This document shows, one piece after another, positions 24,478 through 34,031 of a stretch of DNA of 43,680 nt. A program made the position numbers and the translations under genes. A model generated the notes under the pieces. That model saw only the letters and a program-made list of their open reading frames with translations. It was not told the DNA's origin and made no database searches. Source of the stretch: Paenibacillus agaridevorans (lineage in GTDB: Bacteria; Bacillota; Bacilli; Paenibacillales; Paenibacillaceae); NCBI RefSeq assembly GCF_003112455.1, contig NZ_BDQX01000051.1, positions 32,418 to 76,097 on the forward strand. Reading direction: 5' to 3'. Every line of letters starts with the position of its first letter. The stretch's first letter is position 1.

Positions 24478-25380
24478 GTGTACGAAGAAATAGACGTGTT
24501 CCGTGTCATCGTGGAGCATTCCAGCATGAACAAAGCATCGGCGCAGCTCAATTTGTCGCAGCCCGCGCTCTCCCGCAAGATAGCCAAGATGGAGGATGAG
24601 ATCGGAGCCAAGCTGTTCCGCCGCATCGGCAAGCGGCTCGAATTGACTCGAATCGGACAGCTGACGTACGAATACGCGCTGGAGCTGCAGCAGCTTCACC
24701 GCACTTATCTGCACAACGTGTCCGAATATACGGCGACGGGCCGAACCTCGCTAACGATCGGCGCAAGCTTGACCACCTTGCAGACGACGCTGCCGGACCT
24801 GATCCAGCGGCTGACATCCACGCATCCCGAATTCGACATTAAAGCCATTACCGGCAAGACTCACGAGATTGTGTCCTACGTCCGCGAACATAAGGTCGAT
24901 ATCGGAATCGTCGCCTCGCGAATCGACGATCCATCCATTCGCTGCGTCTCGCTATTCGACGATCATCTGCTGCTCGTGCTCCCCCGCAATCATGTCATCA
25001 CGGACAAAGACGAGCTTGGCATGGATGATCTAAACGGATTGCCCATGATTCTGTTCTCGAAAGGCACCTGGTATCGTATATTAACGGATGAGCTGTTCGA
25101 ATCCCACCGGATATCTCCGGATGTACGCATGGAAATCGATTCGTTCGAAGCGATCCTTCGGCTCCTCCATACTTGCCGCGCTGCTACACTGCTTCCGAAG
25201 TCGTACATGAGGCAGCAGCTGCTGGAGGATAACGATCTGATCGTCATACCGATCAGGGAGCTGGAGGAGGCGAAGCGGACAACCTCGCTCATCCATGTCG
25301 ATCCCGGCGTACTAAGTCCGTCGGTCAAGCTGTGCATTAACGAAATCTCGGCCGTTTACGCCCAGCATCCTTCCATTTAG
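24478..25380 (+). CDS. LysR family transcriptional regulator
   Basis: A 300-aa LysR-type protein beginning at GTG with AAAGGGGG eight bases upstream. The N-terminal helix-turn-helix (about 1-60) includes SSMNKASAQLNLSQPALSRK and LFRRIGKRLELTRIGQ. The effector domain starts near 90 (SLTIGASLTTLQTTLPDLI). It is transcribed divergently from sdhCAB with about 220 bp between the starts, so regulation of sdh or of itself is plausible. It is not an obvious CcpC or CitR by sequence. The effector is unknown. Confidence 0.9.
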   Translation: MYEEIDVFRVIVEHSSMNKASAQLNLSQPALSRKIAKMEDEIGAKLFRRIGKRLELTRIGQLTYEYALELQQLHRTYLHNVSEYTATGRTSLTIGASLTTLQTTLPDLIQRLTSTHPEFDIKAITGKTHEIVSYVREHKVDIGIVASRIDDPSIRCVSLFDDHLLLVLPRNHVITDKDELGMDDLNGLPMILFSKGTWYRILTDELFESHRISPDVRMEIDSFEAILRLLHTCRAATLLPKSYMRQQLLEDNDLIVIPIRELEEAKRTTSLIHVDPGVLSPSVKLCINEISAVYAQHPSI

Positions 25381-25531
25381 TTATTTCCATATGAGTGAAG
25401 GTTCATAAGGCTTCTGCCGCCAATCTTATGATGAGATCGACAAGAAGGTGCGTCGTTGGAACTAATACCCAAAGATATGATATGGTAATGAAAGAAAAAG
25501 AACGGAATCATAATCCTACCAGAGGTGAAAC

Positions 25532-27154
25532 ATGACTGAAATGATTACTCGCAAAGAGTGGAAGCGTTACGGAATCGCCGCTATTATATGCGGAATCCTG
25601 TTTACGCTGCTGGAAATCGTCCCTATGATCGTCTCGGTCCAGGATCATCCCTACGGAGGCAAGGTTGTCGATAAGGAAATCGTGCTCGAGAGGGCAGTCT
25701 CGTTCGCCGAAGAGTCCACCGGTTATGATGTGCGCGACGAAAAGGCTGTCCATCAATCCGATAAGCTGTTCAGCGGTTATCTGTCCAAAGAAAAGCTGTC
25801 TCAGAAATTCGAAAAAGAATACGGCGTCAACTTCCCGACCGACACGTTCCAGGTTAACTTGCGTTTCGCGGACCGTAAGGGTACCGGATTTGTGTATCTC
25901 AATATGTATACCGGCAGTGTAGTCGCCTGGAACTTTAATCTCAGGGAAGGCGATACCGTTGCCGAACAGGAGCAACGCGAGTTGCTGCAACAGTATTTGC
26001 AAAACAAACCATTGCCGGGGAGCTCCCCATCCGACTTAACCTTAAACAATAAAGGCGAATGGAGCTTAACGGCGAACGGCGATCCTTCCATCGTAGGCGA
26101 AGCCGATCTACACGTGTCGTTTAAGGTGCAGTCCGTCGACGGAGAGCCGATCATCACGAAATATAAACCAACCTTCGAAGTTCCGGCAAGCTATAAGTCT
26201 TATGTGAGCGGCCAAGATAAACTTGCCGGCTGGCTGACGGGGATCGGCTACGCGCTGATGAGCGTCATTCTCGGCATATTGGCAATCGTATACGCCATTC
26301 TTTACCGCAAATTCACCTCGTTCAAATATGGCTGGGTGCTAACCGTCATCTTCACCATTGCATACGTGATTATGAATGTAGGCGTCATTGACGGATTAAT
26401 CGCGTCACAAGGCGAAGCGCCGTTCGATGACAGCATCCTGCTGGTCACAATGGTCATTACCGTGCTCGTCTCCATCCCGATGGCGGCTTCCGTTTATCTC
26501 TCCATCGTCGCCGGCGACGGACTATGGAAGGCGCAAGGACGGCAGCTCTGGCCGCGACTCGGTCAGCCGGGTTATGGCGACTACGTATGGAAGAGCATGG
26601 GACTGTCTTACTTGTTCGCGATTATTCTGCTTGGCATACAGCCGCTCCTTTTCCGTTTGCTGGAGGTTCTCATCGGGACATGGGGCACAAGCGACGTCAC
26701 GATGTCTCCCTACAACTTCAGCGTGCTCTGGCTTATGCCCGTGCTGGCCTGGGCTGCGGCAATATCCGAAGAAGCCGTGTTCCGATTCTTTGGCATCGGC
26801 CTGTTCCGAAAGTGGTTCCGAAACACGTTCGCGGCAGCGATACTTCCGACTTTGTTCTGGTCGCTGGGGCATGTCATGTATCCGTTCTACCCTTCCACGA
26901 CCCGCTTGTTCGAGCTTATGGTCGTCGGACTTCTGTTCAGCTTTATTTTCGTCCGTTACGGCTTTATTACGGCAATGTTCACGCATGCCATCTTCAACAG
27001 CATAGCCGTCGGCAGCTCGCTCATCATGGTGGGCGGAGCTGCAAATATTTCGTCGGCTGTCTTTTTCACCCTGCTGCCGGTATTGATCGCTTACGTGCTC
27101 CGGTATTGGGATAGGCGCAAGGCGAAAAGTCTACCTCGTCCTTTGGCGGAGTAG
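25532..27154 (+). CDS. CPBP-family intramembrane glutamic protease
   Basis: A 540-aa membrane protein. After one N-terminal helix (13-35) comes a soluble, probably extracytoplasmic domain (about 40-230) resembling a duplicated PepSY-like region (YDVRDEKAVHQSDKLFSGYL and LNMYTGSVVAWNFNLREG); this resemblance is tentative. About eight further helices follow. The CPBP/Abi (Rce1-like) catalytic motifs are complete: Glu413-Glu414 and Arg418 in EEAVFRFFG, His447 in FWSLGHVMY, and His485/Asn489 in HAIFNS. Such proteases cleave within membranes, in some species in bacteriocin immunity or CAAX-like processing; the substrate here is unknown. Start supported by AGAGGTG upstream. Confidence 0.88.
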   Translation: MTEMITRKEWKRYGIAAIICGILFTLLEIVPMIVSVQDHPYGGKVVDKEIVLERAVSFAEESTGYDVRDEKAVHQSDKLFSGYLSKEKLSQKFEKEYGVNFPTDTFQVNLRFADRKGTGFVYLNMYTGSVVAWNFNLREGDTVAEQEQRELLQQYLQNKPLPGSSPSDLTLNNKGEWSLTANGDPSIVGEADLHVSFKVQSVDGEPIITKYKPTFEVPASYKSYVSGQDKLAGWLTGIGYALMSVILGILAIVYAILYRKFTSFKYGWVLTVIFTIAYVIMNVGVIDGLIASQGEAPFDDSILLVTMVITVLVSIPMAASVYLSIVAGDGLWKAQGRQLWPRLGQPGYGDYVWKSMGLSYLFAIILLGIQPLLFRLLEVLIGTWGTSDVTMSPYNFSVLWLMPVLAWAAAISEEAVFRFFGIGLFRKWFRNTFAAAILPTLFWSLGHVMYPFYPSTTRLFELMVVGLLFSFIFVRYGFITAMFTHAIFNSIAVGSSLIMVGGAANISSAVFFTLLPVLIAYVLRYWDRRKAKSLPRPLAE

Positions 27155-27175
27155 CGCATTTCATTCCGAGAAATT

Positions 27176-27219
27176 CAAAAAAAAGGACGAATCCGCCGAT
27201 TATGTCGACGGTTCGTCCC
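27176..27219 (-). terminator. Intrinsic terminator of uvrC
   Basis: On the minus strand GGACGAA and TTCGTCC arms with inner pairs, followed by an eight-T run (27176-27184). It overlaps the last seven uvrC codons. It also faces the end of the CPBP gene and may serve both strands. Confidence 0.85.
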
Positions 27220-29050
27220 TTAGAGCCGCAATAATGTCGCCGGCGAGCTTGTCGCCGATCGAGAGAGGCCTGAAGTCTTCGACTGAGGCCTCTTTTATTT
27301 TTTTGAGCGAACCGAAATGCTTTAGAAGCTGCTTCCTGCGTTTCTCTCCGATGCCCGGGATGGCGTCCAAACGCGACTCGACCATGGACTTCGCGCGCTG
27401 CTCGCGGTGGAACGTAATCGCGAATCGATGCACCTCGTCCTGAATCCGCTGCAGCAGGTAAAATTCCTGGCTGTCCCGGGGGAGAGGCACAATCTCTGCG
27501 GGATCCCCAGTCATCAGCTGCGCCGTCTTATGTTTGGCATCCTTTACAAGACCGCATACGGGGATGTACAGACCCAGTTCGTTTTCCAACACGTCTAGCG
27601 CCGCCGATATCTGCCCCTTGCCTCCGTCCACTACGATGAGATCCGGCCGCGTTAATCCTTCCTTCAGCACTCGTTCGTACCTGCGGCGAATTACCTCCCG
27701 CATCGTCTCGTAATCGTCCGAGCCGACGACGGTCTTTACCTTGTATTTGCGGTACTCCTTGCGGTCCGGCTTGCCGTCCGTAAACACAACCATCGCGGAG
27801 ACGGGATTCGTCCCTTGAATGTTGGAGTTATCGAACGCTTCGATCCGGCGAATCTCATCAAGGCCAAGCCAGCCGCCAAGCGATTGGGACGCCTTGACGC
27901 TTCGCTCCTCGTCTCGTTCAATAAGCCGGAATTTCTCGTCGAGACTATTGCGCGCGTTGTCCTGAGCCATGCCCACGACTTCGCTTTTTTTGCCCCGCTG
28001 CGGCATAAGCACCTTCACCTTCAGCCAGCTTCCCAGGGAGGAGATAACCAGTTCCTCTCCCTCCTTGTCGGTCTCAGGCGGCAGCGGCAGCAGGATTTGC
28101 TTCGGCAATGCGGGATTGTCGCTGTAATATTGCGTAACGAACGTCATAAAATCGTCGTATTCTTCCCCATAATAAGGGAAGGTCGTACCATGCCGCTCGA
28201 TCAGCTTGCCGTTGCGCATATACAAAATCTGAACAGCCATCCAGCCCTTGTCCACGGCATATCCAAAGATGTCGCGGTCCATGGAATCGGACATCGTAAT
28301 TTTCTGTTTTTCCATAACCGCTTCTATTGCGATGAGCTGATCCCGGTATTCTTTGGCGCGCTCGAATTCCAGCGCCTCCGCAGCCTCCGCCATCTTGCGC
28401 TGCAGCTCTTCTTTGACGGCATCATGCCCGCCACCCAAAAAGCGTGTAATCTCGCCGATCATCGTTTCGTACGTCGCCTTCTCGATTTTATATTCGCAAG
28501 GGGCGATGCATTGCCCTAGATGGTAGTACAGACATACTTTGTCTGGAAGCGTCTTGCATTTGCGAAGCGGATACAGCCGATCCAGCAGCTTCTTGGTCTG
28601 CTGGGCCGCGAACGCATTGGGATATGGGCCGAAATATTTGCCTTTATCCTTAACGATGCGCCTCGTCACTTCCAGCTTCGGGTGCGCTTCGTTCGTAATT
28701 TTGATATAAGGAAACGTCTTGTCGTCCTTGAGCAGGACGTTATAACGCGGATGATGCTGCTTGATCAGGTTGCACTCCAGAATGAGCGCCTCCATGTTGC
28801 TGCCCGTAATAATAAATTCGAAATCATAAATCTCGGATACGAGCCGCTGCGTCTTGCCGTTATGGCTTCCGATAAAGTAGGAGCGGACCCTGTTCTTAAG
28901 CACCTTGGCCTTGCCTACGTAGATGATGACGCCGTCTCTGTTCTTCATCAGGTAACAGCCGGGTTTGTCGGGCAGCAGCGCCAGCTTGTTGCGAATGGCC
29001 TCCAATACTGCCTCGGGCCTTACCGAATTTTGTTCTCCTGGTATATCCAT
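27200..29050 (-). CDS. uvrC: UvrABC system protein C (excinuclease)
   Basis: A 616-aa subunit making both incisions in nucleotide excision repair. The N-terminal GIY-YIG nuclease is at about 25-105 ([29 protein letters not shown]). A cysteine cluster ([21 protein letters not shown]) follows, then the UVR motif that binds UvrB ([20 protein letters not shown]). The RNase H-like second nuclease has [17 protein letters not shown] and [11 protein letters not shown], and two helix-hairpin-helix motifs close it ([19 protein letters not shown]). The start at 29050 has GGGAGGAGG; a longer open frame to 29149 lacks support. It neighbours sdhCAB, as in B. subtilis. Confidence 0.97.
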   Translation of the reverse strand: MDIPGEQNSVRPEAVLEAIRNKLALLPDKPGCYLMKNRDGVIIYVGKAKVLKNRVRSYFIGSHNGKTQRLVSEIYDFEFIITGSNMEALILECNLIKQHHPRYNVLLKDDKTFPYIKITNEAHPKLEVTRRIVKDKGKYFGPYPNAFAAQQTKKLLDRLYPLRKCKTLPDKVCLYYHLGQCIAPCEYKIEKATYETMIGEITRFLGGGHDAVKEELQRKMAEAAEALEFERAKEYRDQLIAIEAVMEKQKITMSDSMDRDIFGYAVDKGWMAVQILYMRNGKLIERHGTTFPYYGEEYDDFMTFVTQYYSDNPALPKQILLPLPPETDKEGEELVISSLGSWLKVKVLMPQRGKKSEVVGMAQDNARNSLDEKFRLIERDEERSVKASQSLGGWLGLDEIRRIEAFDNSNIQGTNPVSAMVVFTDGKPDRKEYRKYKVKTVVGSDDYETMREVIRRRYERVLKEGLTRPDLIVVDGGKGQISAALDVLENELGLYIPVCGLVKDAKHKTAQLMTGDPAEIVPLPRDSQEFYLLQRIQDEVHRFAITFHREQRAKSMVESRLDAIPGIGEKRRKQLLKHFGSLKKIKEASVEDFRPLSIGDKLAGDIIAALRDEPST

Positions 29051-29116
29051 GCTTGTTTCCTCCTCCCGCCAACCGAACACCTGTACACATTTTAGCATAT
29101 TTCCGGGCAAATTTGC

Positions 29117-29168
29117 GTTATAATTGTCGCGGATGTCCTTTACAATCATTCGAAGTTTTGGGTATACT
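29117..29168. promoter_or_regulatory. Back-to-back promoters for uvrC and yqzM sharing one -35
   Basis: Minus strand: TTGTAA (29140-29145), 17 bp, TATAAC (29117-29122) toward uvrC. Plus strand: the same six bases read TTACAA, 17 bp, TATACT (29163-29168) toward yqzM. One hexamer thus serves as -35 in both directions, so polymerase binding would be mutually exclusive. Confidence 0.55.
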
Positions 29169-29243
29169 ATTATCAGTATGTAGTCATAAGCGGAGTCTTA
29201 CGACGATAAGTGGGACGTGCAGCTTTGAAGGGGGACGTTACGG

Positions 29244-29390
29244 ATGGAAAATGTCAGAGATCCGCGCGAGCATGTAAATGAAGAACCGCGTGACGATTTG
29301 ATGGATGTAGTGTTTGGATTCGGCGGTATGCTTGGTTTCATGGTCGTTGTTTTCGCCGTTGCCGTTATTGTGAAATTCGTCATTTCCTAA
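29244..29390 (+). CDS. yqzM: YqzM family small membrane protein
   Basis: A 48-aa protein: a charged N-terminus (MENVRDPREHVNEEPRDD), then one hydrophobic segment (GMLGFMVVVFAVAVIVKFVI). This matches the YqzM family of B. subtilis (about 44 aa, same layout and a closing IKFI-type end). No function is known; a single-pass membrane peptide. GAAGGGGGA lies eight bases before the ATG. It has its own promoter, divergent from uvrC, and a strong terminator. Confidence 0.8.
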   Translation: MENVRDPREHVNEEPRDDLMDVVFGFGGMLGFMVVVFAVAVIVKFVIS

Positions 29391-29409
29391 TTCCGGATGA
29401 CGTCATGGG

Positions 29410-29452
29410 GAGCCGTAACCGCCTTAATCAGGCGGCTACGGCTCTTGTTGTT
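29410..29452 (+). terminator. Intrinsic terminator of yqzM
   Basis: GAGCCGTA-a-CCGCC, a 7-nt loop, then GGCGG-ct-ACGGCTC and TTGTTGTT, about 20 bp after the stop. Confidence 0.8.
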
Positions 29453-29492
29453 ACTTTTTCTACTTGAAGTTAAGGAGGCTTAAAGCTGCCCT

Positions 29493-30344
29493 ATGAGAAC
29501 CACAGATGAAATGATGCAGATCTTCGTCGACTTTGCCAGCAACGACGCCCGCATTCGGCTGGCCGTCCTGGAAGGCTCCAGGACGAACGTCAACATCGCG
29601 CCGGACGTTTACCAGGATTACGACATCTCTTATTTCGTAACGGACATGGATGCTTACAAATCCAGCGATGACTGGCTGGATGCTTTCGGCAAACGCTCCA
29701 TGATGCAAAAGCCGGAAGCCATGGAGCTGTTTCCCTCCGAGCTTGGCACATGGTTTTCCTACATCGTACTGATGGAGGATGGCAACAAAGTAGACCTGAC
29801 GCTAATACCCGTAAACGAAGCAGAACGTTACTTTGAGGAGAGCGACGGGTTAGTGGATATCCTGCTTGACAAGGATGGGATTAGTCCGCCGGGGCTAGCT
29901 GCAACCGACCGGCAATTTTGGCTTCGCAAGCCGACGGCGAGGGAGTTTGACGACTGCTGCAATGAATTTTGGATGGTATCGACCTATGTGGCGAAGGGAC
30001 TTGCAAGAGGAGAATTGCTGTTCGCGATCGACCATCTGAACGAGGTCGCACGTCCCAACCTGCTAAGGATGATGTCATGGGAAATCGGCGCGGAGCACGG
30101 TTACGGATTCAGCGTGGGGAAAAACTACAAGTTCATCAACCGTTATCTCCCGAACGAACATTGGCTTATTCTGTTATCGACTTATCGGCTGGATGATGCG
30201 GAGAGCGTGCGACGTTCCTTGCATAGCTGCTTCGACCTGTTCCGGTCATATTCCGCGACGCTGTCCAGGCGATTCGGCTACCCTTACCCGAATTACGACG
30301 AAGTCGTAAGTACATATATTGAGCGAATCTTGCAAGGCCGCTAA
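29493..30344 (+). CDS. aadK: Aminoglycoside 6-adenylyltransferase (AadK-like)
   Basis: A 283-aa ANT(6) enzyme that adenylylates streptomycin at position 6. It parallels B. subtilis AadK along its length: RIRLAVLEGSRTNVNI (nucleotidyltransferase G-S signature), QDYDISYFVTDMD (catalytic Asp pair), FGKRSMMQKPEAMELFP, EDGNKVDLTLIPV (third Asp), and RPTAREFDDCCNEFW-like and LFAIDHLNEVARPNLLRMM stretches. Chromosomal, flanked by housekeeping genes and terminators, with no mobile element nearby, so it appears intrinsic and not recently acquired. AGGAGG is 14 bases from the ATG, longer than usual, which may mean weak expression. Confidence 0.92.
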   Translation: MRTTDEMMQIFVDFASNDARIRLAVLEGSRTNVNIAPDVYQDYDISYFVTDMDAYKSSDDWLDAFGKRSMMQKPEAMELFPSELGTWFSYIVLMEDGNKVDLTLIPVNEAERYFEESDGLVDILLDKDGISPPGLAATDRQFWLRKPTAREFDDCCNEFWMVSTYVAKGLARGELLFAIDHLNEVARPNLLRMMSWEIGAEHGYGFSVGKNYKFINRYLPNEHWLILLSTYRLDDAESVRRSLHSCFDLFRSYSATLSRRFGYPYPNYDEVVSTYIERILQGR

Positions 30345-30349
30345 CGAAT

Positions 30350-30375
30350 AAACACGCCTCCGGGGAGGCGTGTTT
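30350..30375. terminator. Bidirectional terminator between aadK and yezD
   Basis: AAACACGCCTC-cggg-GAGGCGTGTTT style perfect hairpin with A/T-rich ends, between two converging genes. Confidence 0.8.
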
Positions 30376-30391
30376 CCTTGCTTGCGCTATG

Positions 30392-30652
30392 TTATTGAAC
30401 GGCTCTTAACGTTTCGCCGGGCTTGCCGGATTTGCCGCGCGTTCTGTTTCCCGCAGCCAGCTGATCCTGGCCCCCGGCTTCCGCGGCGGTTCCCCTTGAT
30501 GCCGGAGCGTCGTACCTTTTCCTCTCCGTACGGTCGATCTGAACGATTTTTCCGTCATGGACCGTAATAACCACCTGACCGTACTCGAGACCGTTCACCT
30601 GCTCCAAGATTCTTTCTTGCCACACCTCATCGACTTCAAGCGGCTTTGCCAT
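30392..30652 (-). CDS. yezD: YezD family (DUF2292) protein with extended C-terminus
   Basis: An 86-aa protein. Residues about 14-47 (RILEQVNGLEYGQVVITVHD, then GKIVQIDRTERKRY) are the whole YezD/DUF2292 domain, which elsewhere makes up a protein of about 55 residues and is often found with sulfur-assimilation genes. The remaining 39 residues are Gly/Ala/Arg-rich and look disordered. The start at 30652 is set by GGAGGGGA; a longer frame begins at 30670. Last gene of the sulfate uptake operon, 55 bp after cysW. Molecular role unknown. Confidence 0.8.
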   Translation of the reverse strand: MAKPLEVDEVWQERILEQVNGLEYGQVVITVHDGKIVQIDRTERKRYDAPASRGTAAEAGGQDQLAAGNRTRGKSGKPGETLRAVQ

Positions 30653-30707
30653 TACAATCCCCTCCATCATTGATTTCCTGCCACAATTTGAGCGTTAACA
30701 TTCAACT

Positions 30708-31586
30708 TTAATGGTTGCCGGCATGCGATGCCCCCGACTTCCACTCGACAATCCCTTTCACGATCAGCGTAATCACGGCAAGCATCACGAGCAGCGATGC
30801 GACCGCGAACGACGCGGAGAATTGATATTCGTTGTACAGAATCTCCACGTGCAGCGGCAGCGTGTTCGTCTGTCCCCGGATATGTCCCGATACGACGGAG
30901 ACGGCTCCGAACTCTCCCATTGCCCTGGCATTACATAGGATAATGCCGTAGATCAAGCCCCACTTGATATTCGGCAGCGTCACCCGCCAAAAGATGGAGC
31001 CTCCCTTCGCGCCCAGGCTTGCCGCCGCCTCTTCCTGCTGTACTCCTTGGGCCTGCATAAGCGGTATTAGCTCTCTAGCGACGAAAGGCACAGTCACGAA
31101 AATGGTGGCAAGCACGATGCCCGGTACAGCGAATACGATTTGTATACCGCGATCATCGAGCCAGGGACCGAAATAACCCTGCGCTCCAAACATGAGCACG
31201 TAGATTAGGCCGGCAATAACGGGGGACACCGCGAACGGCAGATCGATCAGAGTAATCAAGAAGTTTTTCCCCTTGAACTGGAACTTGCTGATCGCCCAAG
31301 CCGCGGCAACGCCGAACACCGTATTCAGAGGTACCGCTATGGCGGCTACGATAAGCGTCAGCTTAAGCGCCGAAAGCGTATCGGGCTCCGTCAGTCCTTT
31401 GAAATACAAGTCCGCGCCTTTTCTAAAACCTTCCACGAAGACGGATACGAGCGGCAGCAGGACGACGAGTCCCAAAAATAGCAGCGCGATCGCGATCAGA
31501 ATCCACTGCACATATTTGGGTTCTGTTATGTGTTTCGGCCTTTGGGCCGTTTCTTTGTTTCCATAGACGGTAATGGCGCCAGCCAT
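30708..31586 (-). CDS. cysW: Sulfate ABC transporter permease CysW
   Basis: A 292-aa inner-membrane permease of the sulfate/thiosulfate importer, with six predicted helices. The ATPase-contacting EAA loop is visible as [20 protein letters not shown] in the C-terminal half, preceded by [16 protein letters not shown]. CysW is preferred over CysT by its position after a CysT-type gene and by the N-terminal extension. AAAGGAG precedes the start. It should pair with CysT and the lipoprotein Sbp; the ATPase CysA is not encoded in this window. Confidence 0.93.
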   Translation of the reverse strand: MAGAITVYGNKETAQRPKHITEPKYVQWILIAIALLFLGLVVLLPLVSVFVEGFRKGADLYFKGLTEPDTLSALKLTLIVAAIAVPLNTVFGVAAAWAISKFQFKGKNFLITLIDLPFAVSPVIAGLIYVLMFGAQGYFGPWLDDRGIQIVFAVPGIVLATIFVTVPFVARELIPLMQAQGVQQEEAAASLGAKGGSIFWRVTLPNIKWGLIYGIILCNARAMGEFGAVSVVSGHIRGQTNTLPLHVEILYNEYQFSASFAVASLLVMLAVITLIVKGIVEWKSGASHAGNH

Positions 31587-31654
31587 CCGAATCAGCTCCT
31601 TTGCATCCTATTTCATAATGATGATCGGGCTATAACTGCAATCAAGCATGCAGC

Positions 31655-32488
31655 TTAATCCGGTATGGCGCGTCTGCTCATCCGCCATTGAAGCAGGTTG
31701 ATGATAAGCAGCAGGATAAAGGATACGGTCAGCATAACCGCCGCGATGGCGGTAGCGCCCGCGTAGTCGTATTGCTCCAGCTTGGTCATGATAAGAAGCG
31801 GAGCAATCTCCGTCCTCATCGGCATGTTGCCGGAGATGAAGACGACCGAGCCGTATTCGCCGATTCCCCTCGCGAAGGCGAGAGCGAATCCGGTCAGGAG
31901 CGCCGGCATAAGCTCAGGCAGCACGACTTTGAAGAACGTGCGCCGTCTATAAGCGCCAAGCATAACCGCTGCTTCCTCCGTTTCCTTCTCCAGGTCCTGG
32001 AGCACCGGCTGAACCGTCCGGACGACGAACGGCAAGCCGATGAACACAAGCGCGATAATGATGCCTAGCTGAGTGTACGCGACTTTGATGCCCAGCGGCT
32101 CAAGGAGCGAACCTACCCAACCCGTTTTCGCGTAAATCGTTGTGAGCGCGATGCCCGCTACCGCCGTCGGCAGAGCGAAAGGAATATCGACAAGACTGTC
32201 GATGAACCTTTTGCCCGGGAACGGATACCTCACGAGCACCCATGCGACCAGAAGGCCGAACACCGCGTTGATCAATCCCGCCCACAGCGCCGTCGTGAAG
32301 CTGATTCGATACGACGCCAGAACCCTTGGATTCGTAATCGTGCTCCACAGTTCGGCCCAGGAGAGCTCGAACGTCTTGAAGAACACCGCCGCGAGCGGGA
32401 TAAGAACGATAAGACTAATGTAGAAGAGCGTGAAGCCCAGCGACAGTCCGAACCCCGGAAGCGCCCTGCGGGCCTTGGAACCTTTCAT
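31655..32488 (-). CDS. cysT: Sulfate ABC transporter permease CysT
   Basis: A 277-aa permease, first of the two membrane subunits for sulfate import. Typical features are the [20 protein letters not shown] stretch, the EAA loop [20 protein letters not shown] and [17 protein letters not shown]. Six helices are predicted. It begins 41 bp after sbp and ends 68 bp before cysW on the same strand. A GGAGC ribosome binding site lies a little far (about 11 bases) from the ATG. Confidence 0.93.
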   Translation of the reverse strand: MKGSKARRALPGFGLSLGFTLFYISLIVLIPLAAVFFKTFELSWAELWSTITNPRVLASYRISFTTALWAGLINAVFGLLVAWVLVRYPFPGKRFIDSLVDIPFALPTAVAGIALTTIYAKTGWVGSLLEPLGIKVAYTQLGIIIALVFIGLPFVVRTVQPVLQDLEKETEEAAVMLGAYRRRTFFKVVLPELMPALLTGFALAFARGIGEYGSVVFISGNMPMRTEIAPLLIMTKLEQYDYAGATAIAAVMLTVSFILLLIINLLQWRMSRRAIPD

Positions 32489-32529
32489 GAGAAATCAGCT
32501 CCGATCCTATGAGAGAGAACGTTCATGCC

Positions 32530-33639
32530 TTAAGAACCTGGCGTATAAATTTGGTCGAAGATGCCGTCGTCCGAGAAGTGTTTCGTCTGCGCTTCCTGCC
32601 AGCCTCCGAAATCGGCGATCGTCAGCAGCTCAAGGCTTGGAAATTGCTCGCTAAACTCCTTCGCAATCTCCGGATTTGTCGGACGGTAGTAGTTTTTGCC
32701 CGCCAGCTTCTGCCCCTCATCCGAATACAGGTATTGCAGATAAGCCTCCGCCACTTCTCTTGTGCCGTGGTTGTCTACGACTTTGTCGACGATCGCTACA
32801 GGAGGTTCCGCAAGAATGCTGAGCGAAGGGTATACGATGTCGAATTTGTCCGGCCCCAACTCGTTGATCGACAGATACGCTTCATTCTCCCATGCCAGCA
32901 GCACGTCGCCGATTCCGCGTTCTACGAAAGTTGTTGTCGAACCGCGAGCGCCGGTATCCAGAACAGGCACGTTTTTGAACAGATCCGATACGAATTGTTT
33001 TGCTGCCGCTTCATCGTTATTGTTCTGTTTCAGTGCATAACCCCAGGCTGCGAGGTAGTTCCAGCGCGCGCCGCCGGATGTCTTGGGGTTTGGCGTAATC
33101 ACTTCGACGCCCTCCTTAATCAGGTCGCCCCACTCTTTGATGCCTTTCGGATTGCCTTTGCGAACGAGGAATACGATCGTCGACGTGTACGGCGAGCTGT
33201 TGAGATCGAATTGCTTCTGCCATTCTTCGTCCAATAATTTTCCTTCTTCTACGATCGCATCAATGTCGTAGCCCAGCGCCAGCGTCACAACGTCCGCTTT
33301 CAAACCGTCGATGACCGCTCTTGCTTGTTTGCCGGAACCGCCATGCGATTGATCGATTTCGACCTTTTGATTTTTTTCGGCCAGCCAATGCGCCGCGAAT
33401 GCTTTGTTGTATTCCACATAGAATTCACGAGTCGGATCATAGGATACGTTCAATAATTTAACCGGAGGAAGAGGTTCTTTGCTTGCTTCCGGTGCCGCGG
33501 CCGAACCGTCCGAAGGCGCGTTCGTAGGCGATGGGCTCGCTCCGCCGTTACCGTTGTTTTGTGCGCCGCAAGCGGCAAGTAAAGTGGAAATGACCAAGAT
33601 AAGGACGATAGATCTGACGCGCGAAAATTTGTTTTTCAT
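32530..33639 (-). CDS. sbp: Sulfate-binding lipoprotein of ABC transporter
   Basis: A 369-aa substrate-binding protein. The signal peptide ends in a lipobox, LLAAC (Cys24), so it is anchored outside the membrane. A low-complexity Ser/Pro/Ala linker (about 30-57) precedes the binding domain. Family motifs: [17 protein letters not shown], the anion-binding [13 protein letters not shown] segment, and [20 protein letters not shown]. First gene of sbp-cysT-cysW-yezD, with a promoter 100 bp upstream and an LTTR-like site beyond it. Confidence 0.95.
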   Translation of the reverse strand: MKNKFSRVRSIVLILVISTLLAACGAQNNGNGGASPSPTNAPSDGSAAAPEASKEPLPPVKLLNVSYDPTREFYVEYNKAFAAHWLAEKNQKVEIDQSHGGSGKQARAVIDGLKADVVTLALGYDIDAIVEEGKLLDEEWQKQFDLNSSPYTSTIVFLVRKGNPKGIKEWGDLIKEGVEVITPNPKTSGGARWNYLAAWGYALKQNNNDEAAAKQFVSDLFKNVPVLDTGARGSTTTFVERGIGDVLLAWENEAYLSINELGPDKFDIVYPSLSILAEPPVAIVDKVVDNHGTREVAEAYLQYLYSDEGQKLAGKNYYRPTNPEIAKEFSEQFPSLELLTIADFGGWQEAQTKHFSDDGIFDQIYTPGS

Positions 33640-33741
33640 AGACGAACACCCCTATTCATTTAGTTTGCGTAGGGAAGTGTAAACTCCGGTTCGTCCGGTC
33701 ATTTATCCATTATTCCTACCCGTTTAGTTGGTTATGAAAGA

Positions 33742-33814
33742 ATATTACCAGCCGTCTCCGTACACTGTCAACCATTTATTTGCAAAGAAAACAAGGTTCA
33801 TAAGATATTCTTAT
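33742..33814 (-). promoter_or_regulatory. sbp operon promoter with upstream LysR-type site
   Basis: On the minus strand TTGACA (33766-33771), an 18-bp spacer, TAATAT (33742-33747). About 30 bp upstream of the -35, ATAAGATATTCTTAT (33800-33814) fits T-N11-A and ATAA-N7-TTAT, the pattern of LysR-type activator sites. A CysL- or CysB-like activator would be expected here. Confidence 0.55.
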
Positions 33815-33947
33815 AAACCCGAAATCCCTTGATACATAAGGATTTGAATCGCTTACATAACAATTTTAGACTTTCTTCCAATATGAGAAAATGTGCAAAC
33901 ATGTCCCTTTCGACGATTATCCCTCATTAAACGAACCGGGAAAAATA

Positions 33948-33983
33948 AACCGTCAGGGCAGATCATCCTGGCGGTTCTTTTTT
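33948..33983 (+). terminator. Terminator without an upstream plus-strand gene
   Basis: AACCG-t-CAGG, a 9-nt loop, CCTG-g-CGGTT then CTTTTTTT. The minus-strand side is also T-rich (TTTATTTTT), so it may act both ways. No plus-strand gene precedes it, since sbp diverges. Apart from this, 33815-34031 shows nothing I can call. Confidence 0.65.
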
Positions 33984-34031
33984 GGGCTGGAGCCATAAAG
34001 AAACAATGGCGCTGCTTGTTCTTCCTCTCCA

